Positions 14,953 to 22,173 of a stretch of DNA of 35,594 bases are shown here, one piece after another; positions within the stretch are counted from its first letter, which is position 1, and every line of letters begins with the position of its first letter. The position numbers and the translations under genes were made by a program. The notes under the pieces were generated by a model. That model had not been told where the DNA came from, searched no databases, and was given only the letters and a program-made list of their open reading frames with translations. Source of the stretch: Micromonospora yasonensis (GTDB lineage: Bacteria; Actinomycetota; Actinomycetes; Mycobacteriales; Micromonosporaceae); contig NZ_JAPDPH010000057.1 of the NCBI RefSeq assembly GCF_026013475.1, positions 1 to 35,594 on the forward strand. Reading direction: 5' to 3'.

Positions 14953-16370
14953 ATCTGATCGCCCCGACCGCCCGGCTGATCGACGCCGCCTCCGGCGACG
15001 TCCTCGGCGGTACCGACCTCGACGCCGAGGTCGGACGGCACGCCAGCGCGTACGCCGGGTTCCCGCCCGGGGTGGTTTTCGCCCGCACTGGGGTGTCCGT
15101 GCCCGCGGTGCTGCGTTACACCGGCGCGCTGCGGGCGGCGCGGCCGGTGGCCCTGCTCGACCCCGCCCTGGACCCGGCCGTGCTGGCCGACTTCATCCGC
15201 CGGTTCGAGCCCGCCGTGGTGGTCGGCGTGGCCGAGGGCGGCCCGGGCGCCGCGCCGGGGGAGTGCCCCAAGCAGTATCGCGAGGTAGACGACCCGGTCC
15301 TCGGCCCGGTCTGGGTCCGTGACCGGGCCTCGGCCGACCAGCCGCACCCGGACCTGGCGGTCCTGCTGGCCACCTCCGGTTCGACCGGAGACCCGAAGTT
15401 CGTCCGACTCTCCCGGACCGCCGTGACGAGCAACGCCACCTCGATCGCCCGGGCACTGGCCATCGGCCCGGACGAGATCGCGCCGACCAGCCTGCCGCTG
15501 TACTACAGCTTCGGCATGTCCGTGCTCAACAGCCACCTCGCCGCCGGCGCGACCGTGCTGGTGGTGGACGGCGGGGTGCTGGCCCGCGAGTTCTGGCAGG
15601 CCGTGCAGACGTACGGGGCCACCTCGCTGGCCGGGGTGCCGTACAACTACGAGATGCTGCACCGGATCCGGTGGAGCCCGGCGAAGTACCCGTCGTTGCG
15701 GACGCTCACCCAGGCGGGCGGCAAGCTCCGCGACGAGATGATCCTCGCTTTCCACGAGAAGATCGCCGCCGTCGGCGGCCGGTTCCACGTGATGTGGGGA
15801 TGCACCGAGGCGGGGCCCCGGATGAGCACCCTGCCGGCGGACGCGCTGCCCGACCGGGTCGGCTCGGTCGGCCCGGCGCTGGACGGCGGGTCGTTCACCG
15901 TGCTGGCCGAGGGCGGGCGGGAGACCGAGGATCCGGGCGTGGTGGGCGAGTTGGTCTACCGTGGCCCGAACGTGATGATGGGGTACGCCGAGAACTCGGC
16001 CGACCTGAGCCGGGGCGATGAGCTGGACGGCGTGCTGCGTACCGGCGACCTCGGGCAGCTCGACGAGGACGGGTTCGTCTGGCTGCGCGGACGGCTCAAG
16101 CGCTTCGGCAAGATCTTCGGCATCCGGGTCAACCTGCACGACATCGAGGAGATGGCCCGGGACCAGGGCCCCGTCGTGGCGGTGTCCGGCCCGGACAAGG
16201 TCGTGCTCTTCGTGGAGGGCATCGAGCCGGACGAGGCGCGCGCCGTCGCGGGCCGGCTCGCCGAGCGGCTCAAGCTGCACCGCTCCGGCTTCGACGTCCG
16301 CAGCATCGAGCGGTTGCCACAACTGCCCAACGGCAAGATCGATTACCGCTCCTTGGAGGCGCAGGTATGA
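14949..16370 (+). CDS. AMP-forming acyl ligase (acyl-CoA/acyl-ACP synthetase family)
   Basis: The 473-residue protein is an ANL-superfamily adenylating enzyme. It has the phosphate loop TSGSTGDPK (142-150), MWGCTEAGPRMS, the RTGDLGQLDEDGFVWLRGR hinge and the C-terminal catalytic Lys463 in PNGKID. Such enzymes make an acyl-adenylate and pass the acyl group to CoA or a carrier protein; the adjacent ACP is the likely acceptor. It is shorter than most acyl-CoA synthetases, with a reduced N-terminal part, like freestanding adenylation domains. The carboxylic acid used is unknown. GTG at 14949 overlaps the previous stop and its own stop overlaps the LuxE-like start. Confidence 0.87.
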   Translation: MNLIAPTARLIDAASGDVLGGTDLDAEVGRHASAYAGFPPGVVFARTGVSVPAVLRYTGALRAARPVALLDPALDPAVLADFIRRFEPAVVVGVAEGGPGAAPGECPKQYREVDDPVLGPVWVRDRASADQPHPDLAVLLATSGSTGDPKFVRLSRTAVTSNATSIARALAIGPDEIAPTSLPLYYSFGMSVLNSHLAAGATVLVVDGGVLAREFWQAVQTYGATSLAGVPYNYEMLHRIRWSPAKYPSLRTLTQAGGKLRDEMILAFHEKIAAVGGRFHVMWGCTEAGPRMSTLPADALPDRVGSVGPALDGGSFTVLAEGGRETEDPGVVGELVYRGPNVMMGYAENSADLSRGDELDGVLRTGDLGQLDEDGFVWLRGRLKRFGKIFGIRVNLHDIEEMARDQGPVVAVSGPDKVVLFVEGIEPDEARAVAGRLAERLKLHRSGFDVRSIERLPQLPNGKIDYRSLEAQV

Positions 16371-17416
16371 CGCTCTTCACCCTCGATCAGGCGGCCCGTG
16401 AGGCGCGGCTGCTGCCCGAGCTGGTGGAGCTGACCGAGCACCACCGGGCCAACAGCCCGGAGTACGCCCGGCTCCTGGCCTCGCTGGGCCACCACCCGGG
16501 TCGTCGCTACGAGCGGGTCGCCGACCTGCCCTGGCTGCCGGTCCGGCTGTTCAAGCACCACCTGCTCAAGAGCATCCCCGACGACGAGGTGTTCAAGGTG
16601 CTCACCTCGTCCGGCACCACCGGCGACGTCAGCCGCATCTACCTGGACAAGGATGCCGCGGCGGTGCAGCAGAAGATGCTGTCGGCGACCCTGCGCACGG
16701 TCATCGGGGCGCAGCGGCTGCCGATGCTGCTGGTCGACACCCGGGCCCTGTTCAAGAATCGCAAGTCGTTCTCCGCCCGAGGCGCCGGAGTGCTGGGCCT
16801 GATGAACTTCGGCCGGGACCACACCTTCGTGCTCGACGAGCACGACCAGCCGGATCTGGACGCGGTGCGGGACTTCCTCGACCGGCACGGTGACCAGCCG
16901 TTCCTGATCTTCGGCTTCACCTTCATGACCTGGCTCTACCTCTACGAGCTGGCCCGGGACAACAAGCTCGACCTGAGCAACGGCATCCTGATCCACAGTG
17001 GTGGCTGGAAGAAGCTGGTGGACCGGGCGGTGGACAACGCCGAGTTCCGCCGGCGCTTCACCGAGGACACCGGCCTGACCCGGATCCACAACTTCTACGG
17101 CATGGTCGAGCAGATCGGCCTCACCTTCCTGGAGGGGCCGGACGGGGGAGGCCTCTACTGCCCCGACTTCTCCGATGTCATCGTCCGTGATCCGGACACC
17201 TGGGAAGAGGTGCCGGTCGGTACGCCCGGCGTGGTCCAGGTGATCAGCACGCTGCCGCGGTCGTACCCGGGGCACCTGCTGCTGACCGAGGACCGCGGGG
17301 TGGTCCACGGCATCGACGACGGCGTCTGGCCCGGCAAGCGGTTCTCGATCCTCGGCCGCCTGCCGCGGGCGGAGGCACGGGGTTGCAGCGACACCTTCAC
17401 GGAGGCGGCGGCGTGA
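16367..17416 (+). CDS. LuxE-like acyl-protein synthetase
   Basis: The 349-residue protein matches the LuxE family: WLPVRLFKHHLLKS, the adenylate loop TSSGTTG (80-86), GFTFMTWLYLYEL, IHSGGWKK, FYGMVEQIG and the C-terminal RGCSDTF. In marine luminous bacteria LuxE activates a fatty acid as AMP ester, takes it on a cysteine near its C terminus and hands it to LuxC for reduction. Cys340 lies at the expected place, so acyl relay should be possible. Length is close to the usual ~370 residues. No luciferase or LuxD gene is present, so the aldehyde is not for light. Overlaps of four bases join it to both neighbours. Confidence 0.9.
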   Translation: MTLFTLDQAAREARLLPELVELTEHHRANSPEYARLLASLGHHPGRRYERVADLPWLPVRLFKHHLLKSIPDDEVFKVLTSSGTTGDVSRIYLDKDAAAVQQKMLSATLRTVIGAQRLPMLLVDTRALFKNRKSFSARGAGVLGLMNFGRDHTFVLDEHDQPDLDAVRDFLDRHGDQPFLIFGFTFMTWLYLYELARDNKLDLSNGILIHSGGWKKLVDRAVDNAEFRRRFTEDTGLTRIHNFYGMVEQIGLTFLEGPDGGGLYCPDFSDVIVRDPDTWEEVPVGTPGVVQVISTLPRSYPGHLLLTEDRGVVHGIDDGVWPGKRFSILGRLPRAEARGCSDTFTEAAA

Positions 17417-18648
17417 GCAAGGTCATCGAGCGGTTCCCCGTCGGGGGTGCGATCGCGGTCGACGATCTGGTCGACGCGCTGCGCGCGACGCCGCAGGACG
17501 GTCCCCTGACCGTCGGTGACGAGCGGGTGGTCGACTTCCTGGTGGCGTTCGCCCGCCGGCTGCTTCGGCCGGCCGTGGCGCGGCGGTACCCGGAACTCGC
17601 CTCACTCGGCTTCTTCCTCCGCCGGGGAGAGATCACCAAGGCTCTCGCCCGGGTCGCGGACGAGCCGGGCCAGCTCCGGTTTCCCCGCGGCCTCGTGTTC
17701 CACGTGCCGCCGGCCAACGTCGACACGATCTTCGTCTACTCGTGGGCGCTGTCCGCGCTCGCCGGGAACGCCAACGTCGTCCGGATCTCCTCCCGTTCGG
17801 CCGGGGCCGCGGACGCGGTGCTCGGCGCGCTCAACGACACCCTCGCCGAAGCCCACCCCGCCGTGCGGCAGACCCAACGGATGGTGACGTACGGGCGGGA
17901 CGACGCGGTCACCGCGGCGCTCTCCATGGCGGCCGACCTGCGGGTCATCTGGGGTGGGGACCGGTCGGTCAGCGAGATCCGCCGGCATCCGCTGCCGCCG
18001 CACGCCCGGGATGTGACCTTCCCGGACCGCTCGTCGTTCACGGTCATCAGCGCCACCGGCTGGCTGGGCGCGCCCGCGGCCGACCGGGACGCCGCCGCGC
18101 TGGGCTTCTACAACGACGCGTACTGGTTCGACCAGGCGGCGTGCGCCTCGCCGCGCACCGTGTACTGGGTGGGCGAGGCGGCCGACGCCGAAGCGGCGCG
18201 GGCGGACCTGCTGGCCCGGCTGCGAACCGTGCTGGACAGCAAGCGGCCGGAGGTCGACGCCGCCATGGCGGTGGAGAAGCGGGTCGCCACGTACGGGCTG
18301 GCCGTCGAGGGCCTTGCGACCGCCATCCACTTCGACGGCAACGACCTCGCCACCGTGGAGCTGACCGGTCCCGGTGACATCCCGCGCCGCTGGCTCGGCG
18401 TGGGCACGTTCCCGCAGGCGCGGATCGACGCGCTGACCGATCTGGCACCGGTGGTGGTGCGCCGGGACCAGACCATGACCCACTTCGGGTTCACCGGCGA
18501 GGAACTGGCAGCCTTCGCCCGCGCCGTCGCAGGCCGGGGCATCGACCGCATCGTGCCGCTCGGCGACGCCCTGAGCTTCGCCGCCACCTGGGACGGTTAC
18601 GACCTGATGCGGGAGTTCACCCGGATCACCACCATCATCACCCGGTGA
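17413..18648 (+). CDS. LuxC-like acyl reductase
   Basis: The 411-residue protein fits the LuxC (acyl-CoA reductase) family, an aldehyde dehydrogenase relative. Visible are the N-terminal helical region, VFHVPPANVDTIFVYSWALS and GNANVVRISSRS in the NAD(P) part, VIWGGDRSVSEIR, and the catalytic Cys244 in WFDQAACASPRTVYW. It reduces an activated acyl group, passed from LuxE, CoA or ACP, to an aldehyde with NADPH. GTG at 17413 overlaps the LuxE-like stop; the family core starts soon after, so the longer in-frame start at 17383 is not used. It is the last gene of the operon; a strong bidirectional hairpin follows. Confidence 0.88.
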   Translation: MSKVIERFPVGGAIAVDDLVDALRATPQDGPLTVGDERVVDFLVAFARRLLRPAVARRYPELASLGFFLRRGEITKALARVADEPGQLRFPRGLVFHVPPANVDTIFVYSWALSALAGNANVVRISSRSAGAADAVLGALNDTLAEAHPAVRQTQRMVTYGRDDAVTAALSMAADLRVIWGGDRSVSEIRRHPLPPHARDVTFPDRSSFTVISATGWLGAPAADRDAAALGFYNDAYWFDQAACASPRTVYWVGEAADAEAARADLLARLRTVLDSKRPEVDAAMAVEKRVATYGLAVEGLATAIHFDGNDLATVELTGPGDIPRRWLGVGTFPQARIDALTDLAPVVVRRDQTMTHFGFTGEELAAFARAVAGRGIDRIVPLGDALSFAATWDGYDLMREFTRITTIITR

Positions 18649-18662
18649 GCTGAGATCGAACG

Positions 18663-18701
18663 GAAAAGCCGGTCCGAGCCGACGGCTCGGACCGGCTTTT
18701 C
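18663..18701. terminator. bidirectional terminator between the lux operon and the flippase-like gene
   Basis: Perfect inverted repeat with 18-bp arms (18663-18680 and 18684-18701) around a 3-base loop. AAAA at the left and TTTT at the right of the stem give a U-run in either direction. It serves two convergent units. Confidence 0.9.
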
Positions 18702-18721
18702 GTTTCCGGCGGGGGAGACGG

Positions 18722-19795
18722 TCACCCGACGTCGGCGGTGGCCACCTCGGGGGTGCTGCCGCGCAGCTGGCGTACCGACGAGAGCGCGGCCAGACCGGCA
18801 GCGATGACGTCGGCGATCGTGAAGATGAGCCGGGACGCCAGGGCGATGCCCATGGCCGCGCCGACGCCACCGTCGTGGACCAGGAACGGCGCCAGGGCGG
18901 CGACCAGGACCGCCTCCCGCACGCCGAGCCCGGACGGTGACAGGAAGGCGAACATGCCCACCGTCATGGCGATCGCGAACGACCCCACGCAGCGCAGCAG
19001 GCCGCCCACGCCTGGCGCCGCCTGAGCATTGGCCAGCAGCCAGAGGTGTACGCCGAACAGGCCGTAGCCCAGCGCGCTCCAGCCCATCACGCGTAGCACC
19101 CCGGGCCAGGTGAGCCGGTGCTCGAGGCGGGGCCGGCGCAGCACTTTCAGCGCGACCTGGACGAGGGCGGTGAGCACCCGGGGGATCGCGCAGATCAGGG
19201 CGATCGGGAAGAGGACCGCGACGATCCAGAGCGCCACCCGTACCGAGTCGGCGTAGCTGGAGTCGGCGTTCGCGGCCGCCTCCCGCAGCGACGGCAGGCT
19301 GAGCAGGCCGAGACCGAGCGCGGTGGTCACGCCGAGGCCGACGGTGACCAGGGTGGCGAGGAAGGCGCGGGCGCGGGGGAGCCCGGCCCGCTTGCCGAGC
19401 TCGATCTGCAGCACGTACGCCCAGACGCTGCCCGGGATGTACTTGCCCAACTGGCCCACCAGGCAGATCCGCAGCGCCGCGGTGACCGGCAGCTTGTGCT
19501 CCAGGTCGTCCACCGCCGCGCGCCAGGCCATCGTGTTGGCCACCATGCCGAGCAGCGCCGCGAGCACCGACAGCGCGACCGATTCCCAGGCCAGCCCGAG
19601 CCAGGTCGAGCGGACCTGCGGCCACTGGCTGACCACGCTCCACACCATGCCGGCAGCGATGGCGCCGAACACCACCACCCGTACGGCCAGGGAGAGCCAG
19701 CGCCGGATGCCGCCGCCGGTGCTCTGGGGAGAGCCGCCGGAGGGCGCCACCGCGACAGCGGTCTCACCAGCTTTGCGTGCGGCGGTGTCTACCAC
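18722..19795 (-). CDS. membrane protein of the lysylphosphatidylglycerol synthase TM-region (AglD/UPF0104) family
   Basis: This 357-residue protein has about eight membrane segments and the family pattern: a conserved GQLGKYIPGSVWAYVLQ segment in the first third and FLSPSGLGVREAVLVAAL in the last third. The family covers the flippase-like half of MprF and stand-alone proteins often found in polysaccharide clusters, where a role in moving lipid-linked sugars is suspected but seldom proven. There is no lysyl transferase domain. GTG at 19795 follows AGGCAGG. It diverges from the second aminotransferase gene and converges on the lux operon. A role in polymer or lipid-linked intermediate transport is inferred from context. 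Confidence 0.82.
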   Translation of the reverse strand: MVDTAARKAGETAVAVAPSGGSPQSTGGGIRRWLSLAVRVVVFGAIAAGMVWSVVSQWPQVRSTWLGLAWESVALSVLAALLGMVANTMAWRAAVDDLEHKLPVTAALRICLVGQLGKYIPGSVWAYVLQIELGKRAGLPRARAFLATLVTVGLGVTTALGLGLLSLPSLREAAANADSSYADSVRVALWIVAVLFPIALICAIPRVLTALVQVALKVLRRPRLEHRLTWPGVLRVMGWSALGYGLFGVHLWLLANAQAAPGVGGLLRCVGSFAIAMTVGMFAFLSPSGLGVREAVLVAALAPFLVHDGGVGAAMGIALASRLIFTIADVIAAGLAALSSVRQLRGSTPEVATADVG

Positions 19796-19862
19796 GAGTT
19801 ACCTGCCTCTGCGTCGCATTTCACCCGAAGCCGGGGGTGGGGTGGTGCACATGGCAACGCAC

Positions 19863-19868
19863 TACACT
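19863..19868 (+). promoter_or_regulatory. candidate -10 box (TACACT) before the second DegT gene
   Basis: TACACT lies about 130 bases before the start codon in the divergent gap 19796-19999. It is identical to the box before the first DegT gene. No clear -35 is seen. Confidence 0.25.
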
Positions 19869-19999
19869 AGCTCAGGCCATCGCCCGGCACCGCCTGGCAC
19901 CCGTGCCGGTTTTCCCACCGGTCGACGCCGGTCTCCCGGGCGTTCCCGTCACTGTTACCGTCTGCTCGCTGCCACCCACACCCCCCAAGGAGAGACGTT

Positions 20000-21100
20000 G
20001 TGATCCCCATTTCCGTCGTCAAGCTCGACGAGGCGGCTGAACAGTTGGCGGTCGAGGTCATCCGCTCAGGCGTGCTGGCGCAGGGGCCGATGGTGGCTCG
20101 GCTGGAGCAGGAATTCGCCGCCACCGTCGGTGTGGAGCACGCCGTCGCCGTGAACAACGGCACTACCGCCCTGGTAGCGGCGCTCGAGGTGCTCGACCTG
20201 CAGCCGGGCGACGAGGTCGTCACCAGCCCGTTCACCTTCGTCGCCACCCTCAACGCGATCCTCGAGGCGGGCGCGACCGCGCGCTTCGCCGACATCCGCG
20301 AGGACGACTTCTGCATGGACCCGGCCGCGCTGGCCGCCGCGATCGGCCCGCGGACGAAGGTCGTCATGCCCGTACACCTGTACGGGCAGCCCGCCGACAT
20401 GACCGCCATCGTCCCGCTGGCGCAGCAGCACGGTCTCGGCCTCGTCGAGGACACCGCGCAGTCGCTGGGCGCCACGATCGACGGACGGGGGGCGGGCAGC
20501 TTCGGCCTCGGCACCTTCTCGCTCTACGCGACGAAGAACCTCACCACCGGTGAGGGCGGCATGATCACCACCAACGACGACGTGCTGGCCGACCGGCTCC
20601 GGGTGCTGCGCAACCAGGGCATGCGAGCGCGCTACCAGTACGAGATGGCCGGCCACAACTACCGGCTCACCGACCTGCAGGCCGCCCTCGGCATCCCGCA
20701 GCTGGCCAACTACGGCGAGAACGTCAAGCGGCGCAAGGACAACGCGGCCCGGCTCTCCGCCGGCCTCGCCGACGTGCCGGGCCTGCGGCTCCCCACCGAG
20801 CTGCCCGGCCGCTCGCACGTCTGGCACCAGTACACGCTCCTGGTCACCGAGGAGGCCCCGGTCGACCGCGACGAGGTCATCAGCCGCCTCGCCGCGGCCG
20901 GTGTCGGGTGCGGCATCTACTACCCCAAGACCGTGTACGACTACGAGTGCTACCGCGACCACCCCCGGGTGATCGCGGACCCGGCGCCGGTCACCGAGCG
21001 GGTGGTCCGGCAGTGCGTCTCGATCCCGGTGCACCACCACCTCACCGACAGCCAGGTGGACCAGGTGATCGAGGCCGTCCGCAAGGCGGTGGGCGCGTGA
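20000..21100 (+). CDS. DegT/DnrJ/EryC1/StrS sugar aminotransferase (WbpE/WlbC-like)
   Basis: The 366-residue PLP enzyme shows VLAQGPMVARLEQEFA, NNGTTALVAALEVL, the Asp region VEDTAQSLGA, and the PLP lysine Lys179 in YATKNLTTGEGG. The motif set matches aminotransferases that act at C3 of UDP-sugars (WbpE/WlbC) as well as other VioA-type enzymes. GTG at 20000 follows AAGGAGA. Its stop overlaps the start of the Gfo/Idh dehydrogenase gene by four bases. A dehydrogenase plus aminotransferase pair like this installs a 3-amino group by oxidation to a 3-keto sugar and transamination. I infer that pathway; the exact sugar is open. Confidence 0.87.
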   Translation: MIPISVVKLDEAAEQLAVEVIRSGVLAQGPMVARLEQEFAATVGVEHAVAVNNGTTALVAALEVLDLQPGDEVVTSPFTFVATLNAILEAGATARFADIREDDFCMDPAALAAAIGPRTKVVMPVHLYGQPADMTAIVPLAQQHGLGLVEDTAQSLGATIDGRGAGSFGLGTFSLYATKNLTTGEGGMITTNDDVLADRLRVLRNQGMRARYQYEMAGHNYRLTDLQAALGIPQLANYGENVKRRKDNAARLSAGLADVPGLRLPTELPGRSHVWHQYTLLVTEEAPVDRDEVISRLAAAGVGCGIYYPKTVYDYECYRDHPRVIADPAPVTERVVRQCVSIPVHHHLTDSQVDQVIEAVRKAVGA

Positions 21101-22062
21101 CCGCCCCGGTTCGTTTCGCGCTCGTCGGCACCGGCGCGATGGGCTCCCTGCACGCCCGGGTGATCGCCCAGTCGCCCCGCGCCGAGCTGGCGCTGGTCAT
21201 CGAGCCGCGCGAGGAGGTCGGCCGGGAGATCGCCGACCGGTACGGCGCCGCCTGGGCGTCGGACCTGAGCGACCTTTCCGGCGTCGACGCCGTGGTCATC
21301 GCCGCGCCGACGGAGTACCACCACGGGCTGGCCGAGCAGGTGCTGGCGGCCGACAAGCCGCTGCTCATCGAGAAGCCGGTCTGCGGCAGCCTGGTCGAGA
21401 CCGAGGAGATCGTGGCCAGCGCCGAGAAGCGTGGGCTCCCGCTCCTCTGCGGCCTGCTCGAGCGGTTCAACCCGGCCGTGCTGACCGCGCTGACGCTGGT
21501 GCACAAGCCGGTCCACCTCACCGTCACCCGGCACTCGCCGTACGCGCCCCGGATCCGCACCGGCGTCGCCTGGGACCTGCTGGTGCACGACGTGGACCTG
21601 ACCATCCAGGCCTTCGGCGGGCAGGAGCCGGTCGCCGCCCGCGGCTCGCTCGGCTACTTCCACCCCGACTCCGTACCCGGGGCCGAGGACGTCGCGGAGG
21701 CGGTGCTCAGCTTCGGCAACGGCGCCCTGGCCAACGTGTCGGCCAGCCGGATCGGCCAGCGCAAGGTCCGTACGCTGGTGATCAGCGAGGTGGACCGGCT
21801 GATCGAGGCCGACCTGATCCGCAAGGACGTGACGATCTATCGGCACGTGTCGCTGGACGCCGCCACGCCGGACGGCCGGGGCTACCGCCAGCAGAGCATC
21901 ATGGAGGTGCCGGAGCTGATCTCCAACCGGGAGCCGCTCGCCGCTCAGCTCGACCACTTCCTGGACATCCTCGCCGGGCGGATCGACGCCGACGTGGAGC
22001 GGCAGCGCATCCTGCCGGCCCACCGCACGGTCGCCGGGATCATCGAGGACAACTCCCGCTGA
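21097..22062 (+). CDS. Gfo/Idh/MocA family sugar dehydrogenase
   Basis: The 321-residue protein has an N-terminal Rossmann motif GTGAMG (11-16), the family EKP block with Lys93 in LIEKPVCG, and a substrate region with WDLLVHDVDL. In amino-sugar clusters such enzymes oxidise a UDP-sugar at C3 (WlbA/WbpB role) before transamination. Coupling to the aminotransferase by a GTGA overlap supports this. It lacks the GAAGYIAPRH start typical of true WbpB/WlbA, so it may belong to another branch and use a different sugar. A strong hairpin follows the stop. Confidence 0.83.
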   Translation: MTAPVRFALVGTGAMGSLHARVIAQSPRAELALVIEPREEVGREIADRYGAAWASDLSDLSGVDAVVIAAPTEYHHGLAEQVLAADKPLLIEKPVCGSLVETEEIVASAEKRGLPLLCGLLERFNPAVLTALTLVHKPVHLTVTRHSPYAPRIRTGVAWDLLVHDVDLTIQAFGGQEPVAARGSLGYFHPDSVPGAEDVAEAVLSFGNGALANVSASRIGQRKVRTLVISEVDRLIEADLIRKDVTIYRHVSLDAATPDGRGYRQQSIMEVPELISNREPLAAQLDHFLDILAGRIDADVERQRILPAHRTVAGIIEDNSR

Positions 22063-22095
22063 GCTCCGAACCGGTCCGTCACGGTCCGGGTACGC

Positions 22096-22132
22096 AACGG
22101 GGCGCCGCTGTCATGGACAGCGGCGCCCCGTT
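22096..22132 (+). terminator. hairpin terminator after the aminotransferase-dehydrogenase pair
   Basis: Perfect 17-bp inverted repeat (22096-22112 and 22116-22132) with a 3-base loop, 33 bases past the stop. It also lies past the convergent gene that ends at 22174 and may serve both. Confidence 0.85.
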
Positions 22133-22173
22133 CGTGTTGCCGGCTCGGCGCTCCGCTCAACCGGCGGGCGCGG

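Noticed and set aside
12111..18648. A bioluminescence (lux) operon
   Set aside because: No luciferase luxA/luxB or acyl transferase luxD is present; only the LuxC/LuxE reductase part has relatives here.
18722..19795. MprF lysylphosphatidylglycerol synthase
   Set aside because: Only the membrane part is present; there is no aminoacyl transferase domain, so lipid lysylation is not supported.
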